NCBI RefSeq assembly: GCF_000209165.1 | Contig: NC_009068.1 | Coordinates: 930,001 to 994,000 of the forward strand | DNA: 64,000 nt | Direction: 5' to 3' | Source: Scheffersomyces stipitis CBS 6054 | Taxonomy: Eukaryota; Ascomycota; Pichiomycetes; Serinales; Debaryomycetaceae | Part shown: positions 55,221-64,000 of the stretch, one piece after another | How the letters are laid out: every line of letters begins with the position of its first letter | How positions within the stretch are numbered: the stretch's first letter is position 1 | Notes under the pieces: generated by a model | Databases searched by the model: none | Seen by the model: only the letters and a program-made list of their open reading frames with translations | What the model was told of the DNA's origin: nothing | Program-made: the position numbers and the translations under genes

Positions 55221-56235
55221 GCCCTTCGTAGTGTACGGGTGGCTTTTTCACGCTCTCCACCAGACTCGTTGTAACCATACATCCCCGACGAATGCAAACT
55301 TTCGTCATCTTCTCTTCTCCTTCCTGTTACCTCTCCGTGATATCTCCTCTCTGCCACCTCCCCTCTGCCAAAGTCTGCGGCATCTGGTTTAGTCTGCTTC
55401 GTGCATGGATGCGATTTTTTTTATGCTCAAATTATTCTGGAACCCACCAGCATGAGAAAACTCTTCCAGAATATTATTATCGAGCACCTGATTAAATTTC
55501 CATGCCCTGACCACAAAAGACGGCATTGGCACCATGGACCACCGGTCGGACAAGCCTCCATCCAGCGTGGTGCCAACTCATTGCCAGCATCATTAGCTCA
55601 TCACTGTCATCGACAAAGTGTATTTTATTAGCAAACACAACTCCCACGGCCGATCGGCAGTCCAGATTTCCACATTTTCCATTCTTTCGCTGAACCTGAA
55701 TTTTTCAAGATTTTCAGCACACAGCACAATCATCTGGAATTTGCTTTCTAATCGCGGCTATCTGCCACCAACTGCACCCAAAACCCACCGCCATCGTAAC
55801 TCTAACTACCAGACAGCCCCTGCTACACACACTCGCCAAATCGCCAAATCTTGCTAATGCACTAGCTACCCCTCCAAGGCTTTGCAAGATATTATGGACT
55901 ATTATTGGATAATACGATGGCTCAAAATATCACAGAGGTTAGGCTGAAAATATGATATTAATATGAGTTGTGATAATATAGGGAGATAATATGGCTCTAG
56001 AAAACCATGATATTCACACTCCATATATGGCAAGCAGAATAGGAATCTTTAGTTTATTTTGTAGACCTCGTATCGTTCAATTGCAAACTCTTTACCGACC
56101 GGTGCCTTTCGTATCTTGGAGATCATTAACTCCACATCCGTCTATCCTAGATTGGTATCTTTCCTTCAACCACTTCACCCCATCTCAATCTCGTTCTTCA
56201 TCATTCCTTGCCAGAGCCTCTCCTATTCTCTCCCC

Positions 56236-56290
56236 ATTTCTCCAATTCGCCGTTTCTCCAATTCGCCATTTCTCCTATTCGCCATTTCTC
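56236..56290. repeat. 16-bp tandem repeat, about 3.5 copies
   Basis: Units ATTTCTCCAATTCGCC, GTTTCTCCAATTCGCC and ATTTCTCCTATTCGCC, then a partial ATTTCTCG, repeat with period exactly 16. Confidence 0.85.
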
Positions 56291-57074
56291 GCAACCGTAG
56301 CCCGTTTCTGTTTCTTCCCTATCCAGATCTCCGCGGTCGCTGGGGCTAGCACCCGCAGCTCTACCAAATCCGTTTCACATGCTATTCCCTTGGTCCTATG
56401 TGCACCACAGGGTCCTGACAACTTGTATGTTGATCCTAAACCGTCCTAGACTGCCGCTTGCGGAATTATCCTTTAGTCGTCTGTTTCATTCCAAACGCAC
56501 CTTTGTGCCCAGTGAATGTTTCGTACCTCCCCACCTAAAGGGTCTTCACTCTCTACAAACGCAAACCCACGCCCTGGAACTCTGACTGCTGGTCCACACA
56601 CTAACGGAAGAGCTTCTGACGTCTATTCGGTACTGCTCTTTGCTATTGTGGGCCTACTTGTCGTAGCACTGGAGATCGGTTGCATGGTCGCCAATCTTCT
56701 GTTCTTCCATGAGCCAGTGGCCGCCCTCTTAGTGTAGAATTGGAACAATGACTAGCAGAATCTGTCCAAATCTGGATGTGCCGTTTTAGTGAGATCAAGA
56801 CTGTTTGGCTATTCCATGTTGGTCGTTTCTTGGATCTCGTAGAAAATCTATACACTAAAATTTCACTCATTGTGTCTTCTACCTACATCGTACAACCTAT
56901 TGTTTCTCTAGATACAATCGTACAACTACTTATTGTCTCACTTCGTGAGTGTTACGTAATCCAATTGTTTCCATATATCGATCGTATTACTTACGACTGT
57001 GTGGCTAGCAGTACGGTCGCTGCCATTGTCTACGAAATTGTCTGATCTGATCTGCCTGTAGTTGTCAGTGCCAT

Positions 57075-57106
57075 CCAGTACCAGCCAGTACCAGCCAGCA
57101 CCAGCC
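57075..57106. repeat. 10-bp tandem repeat, about 3 copies
   Basis: The unit CCAGTACCAG/CCAGCACCAG repeats in register, with two T/C differences, in non-coding DNA upstream of BUD16. Confidence 0.85.
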
Positions 57107-57936
57107 ATGAAGACAACAAGTACACTATTCTTCTCCAGCTCTATCTTGACATGTTATCAGCGGAACACAGCGAAACTTACAGGCTATGTATAGACGATTA
57201 TGGAAAAGAACAGAAGATATAAGGAAACCTTTTCCATACAAAGTACTGTGTATACAATCTTGCTTAAATACTTGCCCATACTAAAAGTAATGAACCAGTC
57301 GGGCTCCTTCTGAGTCCATACAATATTTCGCTACAAACTCGAAGTACCGGTTGACGAAGAAAATATACTAAATTCCACTAGACGGAGCGTTGAAAATCTG
57401 AGATCTACCAGCAACCAAATAAATCCAACGGCTCATTAAAACTGCCCATATAATTTTCCAATTTGATGGAAAATAAGACACAGGATCTTTGGTAATATGG
57501 TTTTCGAGGTGGGAGACTTCGGATTGGACTCAATATCTGCTTGAGTCCAACAACATTAGAGGGAGAAAATGAGGTAAGAAGGATAACTAAATCCCAGAGG
57601 TTTCATTCTAGTTTAAACAAAATTTAAATAGCTCTAAAGTTAATACAAGATTCTATCCATTTACCTGAAGTCCAAAGGAAAACCGATCTCTCCATACAGG
57701 TTCTCCATCATTCATTTCAGTGCACCTGACTTGTAGCACATGCTTATAGTCACATGCTCATTACTCATCTGTATCAAAGTCCACCAAATGTAGCTGATAA
57801 AGATTTTTTTACACCCAGTTGAAATCGTCTACTCTGTCTATCACTTGCTACTTAAGGTCGCTGTTAGCCTGAGAAGACTCCTGACATACAAAAACCGCCG
57901 CTGCAATATTTGTGGCTAAGATAGGTGCTGAGAAAA

Positions 57937-58941
57937 ATGAGCAAATCCGTCCTATCCATCCAATCACATGTAGCCCATGGTTATGTAGGTGGTAAAGCAG
58001 CCATATTCCCACTTCAAACACAGGGCTGGGACGTCGACAATATCAACACTGTTGAATTTCTGAACCACACGGGCTATGGGTCATTCAAGGGATCGGCTAT
58101 CGACGCCAAAAATGAGTTGCAGCCTATTCTTGATCAACTTTTGCATAAATTAGAGTTATCGTATGAGGCCATAATTACGGGATATATTCCAAACTCGGAG
58201 TTAATAGCTCTCATAAGTGACTATGTCCGCCAGTTCAAGCAAAAGAACAAGAGTACATTGTATCTTTTGGATCCGGTCATGGGCGATAACAACTACTTGT
58301 ACGTCGACGAATCATGCGTAGAGCAGTACAAAAAGATACTTCAACTTGATATAGTAGACATCATCACACCCAACCAGTTTGAGCTCGAGTTGATTGTAGG
58401 CTACAAGATCACCAACGGTGCAACGTTGCAGAAAGCTATACACACGTTGCATTCACAGTACAACATCAAGTACGTAGTAATTACGTCTCTTGGAGCAGAG
58501 GCAGTATCGCACCAAGATAGTTCCACTGAGCTGGAGAAAATCTACTGTGCCATTTCCGTACAGTCGCTGCCACAAATCCAGCTCTTCCGTATTCCCGTCA
58601 TCAAGTCGTACTTCACCGGTGTCGGCGACTTATTCTCTGCATTGCTCTTGGACAAATTGTACACTAACTTGCAGCTCAGCGAAGACAACTCCCATGCATT
58701 GTCCCGTTCAGTCAGCCAGGTGTTGACGATCATGTCCAAGACGTTGAAACTCACTCATTCTTTAGCTCTTCAGGAGTATAACAAGTTTGCGGGCAAGCTG
58801 CTGAGCTCGCTTGTAGGCAAGATAAACGATGGAGACACCATGAAGTTCTTTGAGTTGCGCATCATTCAGGCCCGTAAGTTCTATGACTATATGGACGATG
58901 GAGAGTTCCAACCCACATTGTTGGACCTGGAGCATATATAG
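57937..58941 (+). CDS. BUD16: BUD16, pyridoxal kinase
   Basis: A 334-residue ribokinase-superfamily enzyme of the PdxK/PdxY type. It begins SVLSIQSHVAHGYVGGKAAIFPLQTQGWDVDNINTVEFLNHTGY, the classic substrate-side segment. YLLDPVMGDN supplies the magnesium/ATP region, DIITPNQFELE follows, and the catalytic anion-hole motif is FTGVGDLFSALLL (GVGD with the base Asp). The enzyme phosphorylates pyridoxal, pyridoxine and pyridoxamine to give the coenzyme forms of vitamin B6; BUD16 is the S. cerevisiae orthologue. The ATG at 57937 is used; the frame upstream is four codons long with no ATG. The next gene downstream is another cofactor-type enzyme on the same strand. Confidence 0.95.
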   Translation: MSKSVLSIQSHVAHGYVGGKAAIFPLQTQGWDVDNINTVEFLNHTGYGSFKGSAIDAKNELQPILDQLLHKLELSYEAIITGYIPNSELIALISDYVRQFKQKNKSTLYLLDPVMGDNNYLYVDESCVEQYKKILQLDIVDIITPNQFELELIVGYKITNGATLQKAIHTLHSQYNIKYVVITSLGAEAVSHQDSSTELEKIYCAISVQSLPQIQLFRIPVIKSYFTGVGDLFSALLLDKLYTNLQLSEDNSHALSRSVSQVLTIMSKTLKLTHSLALQEYNKFAGKLLSSLVGKINDGDTMKFFELRIIQARKFYDYMDDGEFQPTLLDLEHI

Positions 58942-59574
58942 ACATATCTACAGCATATCATATTGTAATATTAGGGTATATTAAATGTACATAGTATATA
59001 ATAAGACGAAAATAATAGAAGATAGTGCCAATCTATGTCAAATGCACTTTTGTAGATTGCAAGGCATTTCTATTGCTGCGAAAAAGAGGTTTGTTAATAA
59101 AGCCGAGATATCAAGATACCAGCATTTCGTTGACATTTTCTCCTTCACTGTCTAATAAGTGTAAGACATCTACAGATTGCAGAATCTCGGCTACAATTAG
59201 AGATATTATTCGTGTGTATAGCATTTCATGGAGATTATGTAGTTACATTTTCGCTTTTACAATTATTTCATAAATCCATCTCTTTATGTATATAGACTTT
59301 TTTCTTTATTGCGTTTTTTCTGCTCAAATTCTACACCATCGTGTCATTTATCATCTCTACACTTCCAGGATTAGCAAGGACTCCTGGAGTTTTCAGTGCT
59401 TCTCTAGCCAAATTTATTGATGATTCATATCCAAATTGGGAGCGCTTCTATTACCGGAAGCGGCCCGTCGGCTGTGAGTTATATAAGCATTCCAGAGTTG
59501 CGTTTTTTTGATTTTTCGATTTTTCAGCCGAATCTCTTTTCCTCTTCTATTCTATTTTACATAAATAACACACC
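58942..59574. other. Intergenic region BUD16 / ketopantoate reductase-like gene
   Basis: Contains TATATAAG at 59480-59487, about 90 bp upstream of the next ATG, a good TATA box. Just before it is a CGG-rich stretch, CCGGAAGCGGCCCGTCGG (about 59455-59472), of the type recognised by Zn2Cys6 factors. Confidence 0.5.
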
Positions 59575-60630
59575 ATGTCTCGTCCCAAAGTGCTAGTGGT
59601 CGGTTCAGGTGGAGTTGGAACCATATGTGCCTTATCTCTCACGGTCAGAGACAGATCCGAGGTTACGTTGGTCGTAAGATCTGACTACGACTTAATCACT
59701 TCTAAAGGCTACACCATCAACTCTTGCACCTACGGTAAGTTGGAAGGCTGGAGACCTCACCATGTAGCCCGTAATGTAGTAGAAGCACGTGAATTATACG
59801 GCGAATTCGACTACATCGTGCTTACAACAAAGAACATTCCTGACGGAACTTCTACCTGTGAAGATATTATCAGACCTGCCGTTACTGAAAAATCGACTAT
59901 AATTCTTGTTCAAAATGGTTTATCCATAGAAGAGCCAATGATAGCTGCCTTTCCCAAGAATACCATTTTGAGTGGAGTCAGTTTAATAGGATCCACTAAC
60001 TACAACGGTGTCATTGAGAATAAGGGTCGTGACCATATTATTCTTGGAGACTTCAAGAAACCAGAACTTCGCCATGAGAACTCACAAGAAGTTATCGATA
60101 AATTCGTAGAAATATACCAAAACGACAACGGCTTGAACAAGATCGAAATTGACAATGACGCCCAGAAGACAAGATGGGAGAAGTTAGTCTACAACTGTGT
60201 CTTCAACACTATGACAGCGTTGGTCAATCTAGATGTTTCCAGATGTCAGATCTTTCTGGGAAATGATGCACTTTTTCGTCCAGCAATGAAGGAAGTCATT
60301 GCCATAGCCAAATCTGTAGGTATTGAAGTTTCTCCAGAGATTCCTGAGAAATACATTCACATCGGGGATGGGTTCTTCTACTCTCCTTCTATGTGTGTAG
60401 ACATGCGTAAGAACCAACTCATGGAATTGGAAGTAATCTTGGGTAACCCGTTGAAAATCGCCGAAAAGAACAAAGTTTCCACTCCCATTTTAAGTACTGT
60501 GTACCATCTACTCATCATGGTACAACAGAGAATTAAAGAGGAAAGAGGCATCATCAAGATAGATCCAGCCGACTTTCAGTGCAATTCTGACAAATACAGC
60601 GAAATCTACAAACAGAAATACCATCAATAG
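59575..60630 (+). CDS. Ketopantoate reductase-like dehydrogenase (ApbA/PanE family)
   Basis: A 351-residue NADPH-type dehydrogenase. The N-terminal Rossmann fold has VLVVGSGGVGTICA (GxGGxG at residues 9-14). DYIVLTTKNIPD and IILVQNGLSIEEP are the usual PanE substrate/cofactor segments. The C-terminal helical domain has KTRWEKLVYNCVFNTMTALVNLD, with the conserved catalytic-type lysine and the asparagine, and a closing EVILGNPLKIAEKNKVSTPILSTVYHLL motif. PanE reduces ketopantoate to pantoate for coenzyme A synthesis, but fungal genomes hold several such paralogues and not all make pantoate, so PAN5 is not assigned. It is tandem with BUD16 and tail-to-tail with LSB6 (74 bp). Confidence 0.85.
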   Translation: MSRPKVLVVGSGGVGTICALSLTVRDRSEVTLVVRSDYDLITSKGYTINSCTYGKLEGWRPHHVARNVVEARELYGEFDYIVLTTKNIPDGTSTCEDIIRPAVTEKSTIILVQNGLSIEEPMIAAFPKNTILSGVSLIGSTNYNGVIENKGRDHIILGDFKKPELRHENSQEVIDKFVEIYQNDNGLNKIEIDNDAQKTRWEKLVYNCVFNTMTALVNLDVSRCQIFLGNDALFRPAMKEVIAIAKSVGIEVSPEIPEKYIHIGDGFFYSPSMCVDMRKNQLMELEVILGNPLKIAEKNKVSTPILSTVYHLLIMVQQRIKEERGIIKIDPADFQCNSDKYSEIYKQKYHQ

Positions 60631-60704
60631 AGAACCGTTAGAGTTTGTGTATATAAATAAATATATCTAATTATTTCCTTCTAGCATACATTAATTCATA
60701 CTTA

Positions 60705-62939
60705 TCAGCACCATGTGAATACTGGGGGCTTGCTGTCTGCTTTAACCAACCTCTCAATGACAACTCTGCGGCCAACATGACTGTGGTCTGTGTGCTGATC
60801 GTGTTTACTGAGGTTGTACTCAAAGCCAGTTACGCCTTGATTTTTCAGATTAGTTTCATGACCATAATGATGCCCAGAGATTCCATTTGAATCCGCAAAT
60901 ACGTCACCTTCAGGTAAGCTATCTACGTTTTTGTTATTGCTGAGATTATCTTCACCTATAGGTTCAAGATACCTTTGACTGTGCGGTGCTGAAGATGAAT
61001 GGCCCAATAACGGCTCAGTTTCATTGTGGGTGGTAGTCGCAACTGGGGTTACTTCTTCGTCTGAATTCTTATTGTAGGGACTGTAGCCATGTTCACCTAT
61101 TCCAAGTTCATATACGCTTGATTTCATTGCCCTTAACAAACTATCGTTATTCACCAGATCTGGAAGATGGTTAATGTCGTCAATGATTTCCAAGTTTTCT
61201 CTACGGGTCAATTCCAACGGTCCAGCATAGCTCAATTTCAAAATTTCAACAACATTAAACGCCTGACCTTTTAACACAGCTACTTGTCTGAGCCACAACC
61301 TCTCCTTGAAATCATTATCCATCTCAAATACCTTTCTGAGGTTGGTCACAGTCAGTTCCCACCACTGTTTGGATGTCAATAGAGGTAGGTAATGGTTTCT
61401 GGTTCTAAGAGAAAACGGCTGTCCTATAATTGACAATGGTAGAAACAACCAGCCAAACGGAAACGATCTCCATTCATCGGGTTGTTTCCAGGGAAATGCC
61501 AAACCAGAGTCAATGGCTCCGATTCTAATTACTGGGGTCAAAGTCTTCTCGTCTCCTTCTTCCAGTATAGTCTTCCAGACAATCTTAATCATCCAGTTGT
61601 CCAATCCTCTGTCGGTATTTCTCATTATATAATCAAGGATAACCAATTTCTCCAACTCTTCTCTGAATTGCTGGAGACTGGCTGTAGACCATACAAACCT
61701 AGAATCCAAGTCCAGTTCATTGGCTCCGACTGTGATGTTCAGATTAGCTGGAAGTATGGTCACATCTTGTGGAACTGGGAATCTACGAAACCAAGCGATT
61801 GCTTCACTGTAGCCATTCAAGAATACCTGGAAAGAGCCAATTTTACGCGGGAGTTTCATCACAGTAGAAGCTCTATCAAAGTACGAGTAGTAGAAAGTAG
61901 GCGATCTTAAGTAGATGACATCGGTATAAGGTACAATGTAAGACAAGAGTTGTCGATCTAAAACACACGCTGCAGCTTCGCTGATATAACCCAAGTTGGG
62001 AATGAGACAAGATCTACCAAAGAAGCAAGGGAAAAACGTTCTGTGAAGCCATTTTGTCCACTTTGGAGATAATGGACCATAGGGCTCTTCGTCTTTGGGC
62101 TTGAAAACACCAGCCTTATAGACTCTTGTCTGACCAGGTGCCACTAATTTGCGATTTTCTATGAAATAGCTACCGGAAGAACCAGCAGCGATTCTTTGGG
62201 GAAAGAGATGCTCGATTTCAATCACGTCCGTTATGCTATTAACGAGGTTATTGAAGTCATGTTGGCCTAGATAGTTTTCTGGATAGTCGAACTGTTGGCC
62301 AGTCTCATCTTCCACAATTGTTCTCCAATGGATGATGAAATCCTTATGAGTCTTTACAGGTCGTAAGTGCTTCAACGGTTTGAATACTGAGTACTCTATC
62401 TGATATTCACATTGCTGGGTTTTCTTTTTACTTTTGCTACTACCAGAAATGGGAGAGTAAGCCCATTTTGCAGCTGGAATTATGTAATTTTTGGTGAAAC
62501 GGTTGAAATTGCTTACCGAATTGTCACTTGCTCTTCGAGCATGTCGCATAGGAACTGCGGGCTGCGAAACACTTCTTGTTAGAGGCTGGCGACTAGCTTC
62601 TGGAATTGCTATACTTGCACTCTTGTATTGGGGAACCTGGGCTGATTTCGGCACTTGTGAGTCAGGATGCCAGCTCTGTGCGAGAAAATGGTGAATCGAG
62701 TCTGCCTCATCACCTGAAGGTATGGAATGATTAGGTGATAAATCTTCGTGTTCTTCGAGCCCTTCGTTCTCTTGAGGTTTTGTACGAGGTGAAATCGATG
62801 AAGATCTTGGAGGCATACCAAGGTCTTCAACATTCAAATTTCGGTTGAAAGCACGTTCATTTGGATTGAGACTCTTTCCGTGAAATGAAGCCTCAGTATG
62901 AGGCATCTGCGGACTGCTACCCGTAGCAGTAGTAGGCAT
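60705..62939 (-). CDS. LSB6: LSB6, type II phosphatidylinositol 4-kinase
   Basis: A 744-residue protein. The first 190 residues or so are low complexity, Ser/Pro-rich. The PI4K type II catalytic domain follows: GSSGSYFI and TRVYKAGVFKPKDEEPYGPLSPKW (ATP site with lysine), PCFFGRSCLIPNLGYISEAAACVLDRQL, the catalytic region LVILDYIMRNTDRGLDNWMIKIVW, and AIDSGLAFPWKQPDEWRSFPFGWLFLP. A Ser/Asn/His-rich tail of about 130 residues ends the protein. The Cys-rich stretch of animal enzymes appears as PCFFGRSC. Lsb6 makes PI4P on endosomal, vacuolar and plasma membranes in S. cerevisiae. The ATG at 62939 is the first in frame; the 15 codons open upstream have none. Confidence 0.94.
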   Translation of the reverse strand: MPTTATGSSPQMPHTEASFHGKSLNPNERAFNRNLNVEDLGMPPRSSSISPRTKPQENEGLEEHEDLSPNHSIPSGDEADSIHHFLAQSWHPDSQVPKSAQVPQYKSASIAIPEASRQPLTRSVSQPAVPMRHARRASDNSVSNFNRFTKNYIIPAAKWAYSPISGSSKSKKKTQQCEYQIEYSVFKPLKHLRPVKTHKDFIIHWRTIVEDETGQQFDYPENYLGQHDFNNLVNSITDVIEIEHLFPQRIAAGSSGSYFIENRKLVAPGQTRVYKAGVFKPKDEEPYGPLSPKWTKWLHRTFFPCFFGRSCLIPNLGYISEAAACVLDRQLLSYIVPYTDVIYLRSPTFYYSYFDRASTVMKLPRKIGSFQVFLNGYSEAIAWFRRFPVPQDVTILPANLNITVGANELDLDSRFVWSTASLQQFREELEKLVILDYIMRNTDRGLDNWMIKIVWKTILEEGDEKTLTPVIRIGAIDSGLAFPWKQPDEWRSFPFGWLFLPLSIIGQPFSLRTRNHYLPLLTSKQWWELTVTNLRKVFEMDNDFKERLWLRQVAVLKGQAFNVVEILKLSYAGPLELTRRENLEIIDDINHLPDLVNNDSLLRAMKSSVYELGIGEHGYSPYNKNSDEEVTPVATTTHNETEPLLGHSSSAPHSQRYLEPIGEDNLSNNKNVDSLPEGDVFADSNGISGHHYGHETNLKNQGVTGFEYNLSKHDQHTDHSHVGRRVVIERLVKADSKPPVFTWC

Positions 62940-63695
62940 TGGCGTAAGTGATGTGGTATAATTAAAGTGTACTGTTGTCGACAAAAGTTAAGGGACGAAT
63001 TGAATAAAAACCAGCCGTAAAATGAATAAGGTTGGTCACAATGGATATTCTAGAATATGTGGGGCTATTCAGCTATAATCGTGAAATTTTTCGGATGTGT
63101 GAGAACGAGTAGATGCGATTGCAAAATTTTATACTGATAAGCAACTCTTCAAAGTTGGAAGTGTGGTCAAGAACCCCAACACCACTATTTGAGTATATAG
63201 ACACAGAAGACAGGCAATTGGTGATTGGTATTTCCGAATACTTAAGAAATATGGAATTGTCCACCTTATAAATTAATGATCTAGTCAGGGTTCCTGTATC
63301 CGATGGCAGATAAGTGAAGCAAATACTGGAGCAAAACCGGAAGACAAGGAAAGATCGAACACTTGACAAAAAAGGTACAATTTGCAAAATATAGAAGAGC
63401 CTTCAACGTGTATAGCTATCAAGAGTTCATTAGCTAGACATACATAGCTGTCCAAAAATTTAGACGTAGGTGATTATGTATAAAGATTGATGTATTCTAC
63501 ATTTTTACAAGTCTTAAATAGTATGAATTAAAATATCAATGTACGAAGGTATCGATCTAGTACGAGAAAGCAAAAGCAAACGAGAAGAATGTGAAGTATA
63601 ATTTGAGTTTTGATTTTGCCGCAAATGTGCACCTCATGTATGGACTCGGAACCATATCTGGGAGTGGGTATCAGTACTTTTTATGAGAGTGTTGC
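62940..63695. other. Intergenic region upstream of LSB6
   Basis: Contains the LSB6 promoter and the 3' region of the partial gene to the right. No additional feature is recognised. Confidence 0.4.
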
Positions 63696-64000
63696 TTAGA
63701 GAATCAACAAGACTCCACCGAAAGCAAGTGATTGCAAAAAGAAAATCATTTTGATCATGGGATTGCTCAAGCGGCTTCCTGCCACGGATGGAGCTCCATT
63801 CGTTGCCGTAGAACTGGACTTAGATTGAGTAGTAGTTGCAGAAGTGCTTCCAGTAACAACTTGATCTTTGTTTTTCTCCGAAGTTGTAGCAGTAGCAGAT
63901 TTACTCGTAGAAGGGAAGATGAAGTCGTTCAATTCCTGGAAGAGACCCTTATCCTCTAAGCCAGTAATGATCTTACTCACAGCCGAGGCATACTTTCCTA
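63696..64000 (-). CDS. C-terminal part of a gene with a terminal membrane segment (partial)
   Basis: The frame is open through the right edge of the window and ends at TAA (63698-63696), giving 101 visible codons. Visible sequence begins GKYASAVSKIITGLEDKGLFQELNDFIF, passes through a Ser/Thr/Ala-rich linker of about 45 residues and ends in NPMIKMIFFLQSLAFGGVLLIL, a hydrophobic stretch at the extreme C-terminus. This layout suggests a tail-anchored protein or the last span of a larger membrane protein. A GTG near 63980 is not a yeast start; the true start lies outside. I do not recognise the family. Confidence 0.75.
   Translation of the reverse strand, partial: GKYASAVSKIITGLEDKGLFQELNDFIFPSTSKSATATTSEKNKDQVVTGSTSATTTQSKSSSTATNGAPSVAGSRLSNPMIKMIFFLQSLAFGGVLLIL

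Larger units (their letters stand above)
54551..57936. other. Long divergent intergenic region HAC1 / BUD16
   Basis: About 3.4 kb without a credible gene. It carries a 10-bp tandem array at 55191-55220, a 16-bp array at 56236-56290 and another 10-bp array at 57075-57106. Plus-strand frames of 60-152 codons (for example 55991-56449) are C/T-rich and lack family features. Because HAC1 and BUD16 diverge, the region would contain both promoters and possibly a long HAC1 leader. Confidence 0.5.

Noticed and set aside
55991..56449. 152-codon plus-strand frame upstream of BUD16
   Set aside because: C/T-rich spacer that includes the 16-bp tandem array; no recognisable domain.

Overview
The window reads as nuclear chromosomal DNA of an ascomycete yeast of the CUG-Ser clade (the Candida/Debaryomyces/Scheffersomyces group). 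The genes are mostly single-exon and tens to a few thousand bases apart. The few spliceosomal introns sit right after the start codon and use GTAAGT donors and a TACTAAC branch site. Gene content is typical of budding yeast. At one diagnostic site in the ISWI ATPase (codon 11866-11868) a CTG falls where the family has a near-invariant serine, so CTG is probably read as Ser. The species cannot be fixed from sequence alone; Scheffersomyces-like is a guess. No tRNA, rRNA, transposon, LTR, CRISPR array or virus-like gene was recognised.

Layout. 1-6086: about 6 kb without a credible gene, upstream of an RME1-type zinc-finger regulator (6087-7781). 9116-18777: a 2-oxoglutarate/Fe(II) oxygenase, the ISW2-type chromatin remodeller (two exons), a thiol glutathione peroxidase and the ERMES subunit MDM34. 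21724-30148: CHS7 (chitin synthase export), RGD1 (F-BAR/RhoGAP), an SHG1-like COMPASS subunit and a CUL4/RTT101-like cullin. 30438-33925: three mitochondrial genes (QCR10 with a 9-nt first exon, ACP1, MRPS12), then ARC35. 35239-41529: an MFS transporter and two tandem, diverged F-box-like/leucine-rich-repeat paralogues. 42101-49897: the SR-protein kinase SKY1, the Hsp110 chaperone SSE1 with a consensus heat-shock element, and NPL4. 51115-51816: an unrecognised ORF. 53098-54550: HAC1, the unfolded-protein-response bZIP factor. 57937-62939: BUD16 (pyridoxal kinase), a ketopantoate reductase-like gene and the type II PI 4-kinase LSB6. 63696-64000: the C-terminal end of a gene that enters from beyond the right edge.

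The most informative find is HAC1. The unspliced frame stops at 53627, but a separate acidic C-terminal exon lies downstream (53098-53294). It is preceded by a textbook IRE1 cleavage hairpin (four-base stem, seven-base loop CUG|CAGC). Joining at a matching CUG|UAGC hairpin in exon 1 restores one frame of 365 codons and defines a non-spliceosomal intron of about 355 nt. That intron contains a long imperfect hairpin and a competing 12-bp pairing. SSE1, NPL4 and HAC1 are all protein-quality-control genes lying within 10 kb, though nothing shows that they are co-regulated.

Intergenic DNA repeatedly carries short tandem arrays whose unit is exactly 10 bp (3451, 4131, 15831, 34163, 55191, 57075), with unrelated unit sequences. 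Other structured sites are a perfect 12-bp stem hairpin downstream of SKY1, stacked hairpins between ISW2 and the peroxidase gene, a GCGACA palindrome in the ACP1/MRPS12 divergent promoter, and CACGTG boxes upstream of QCR10.
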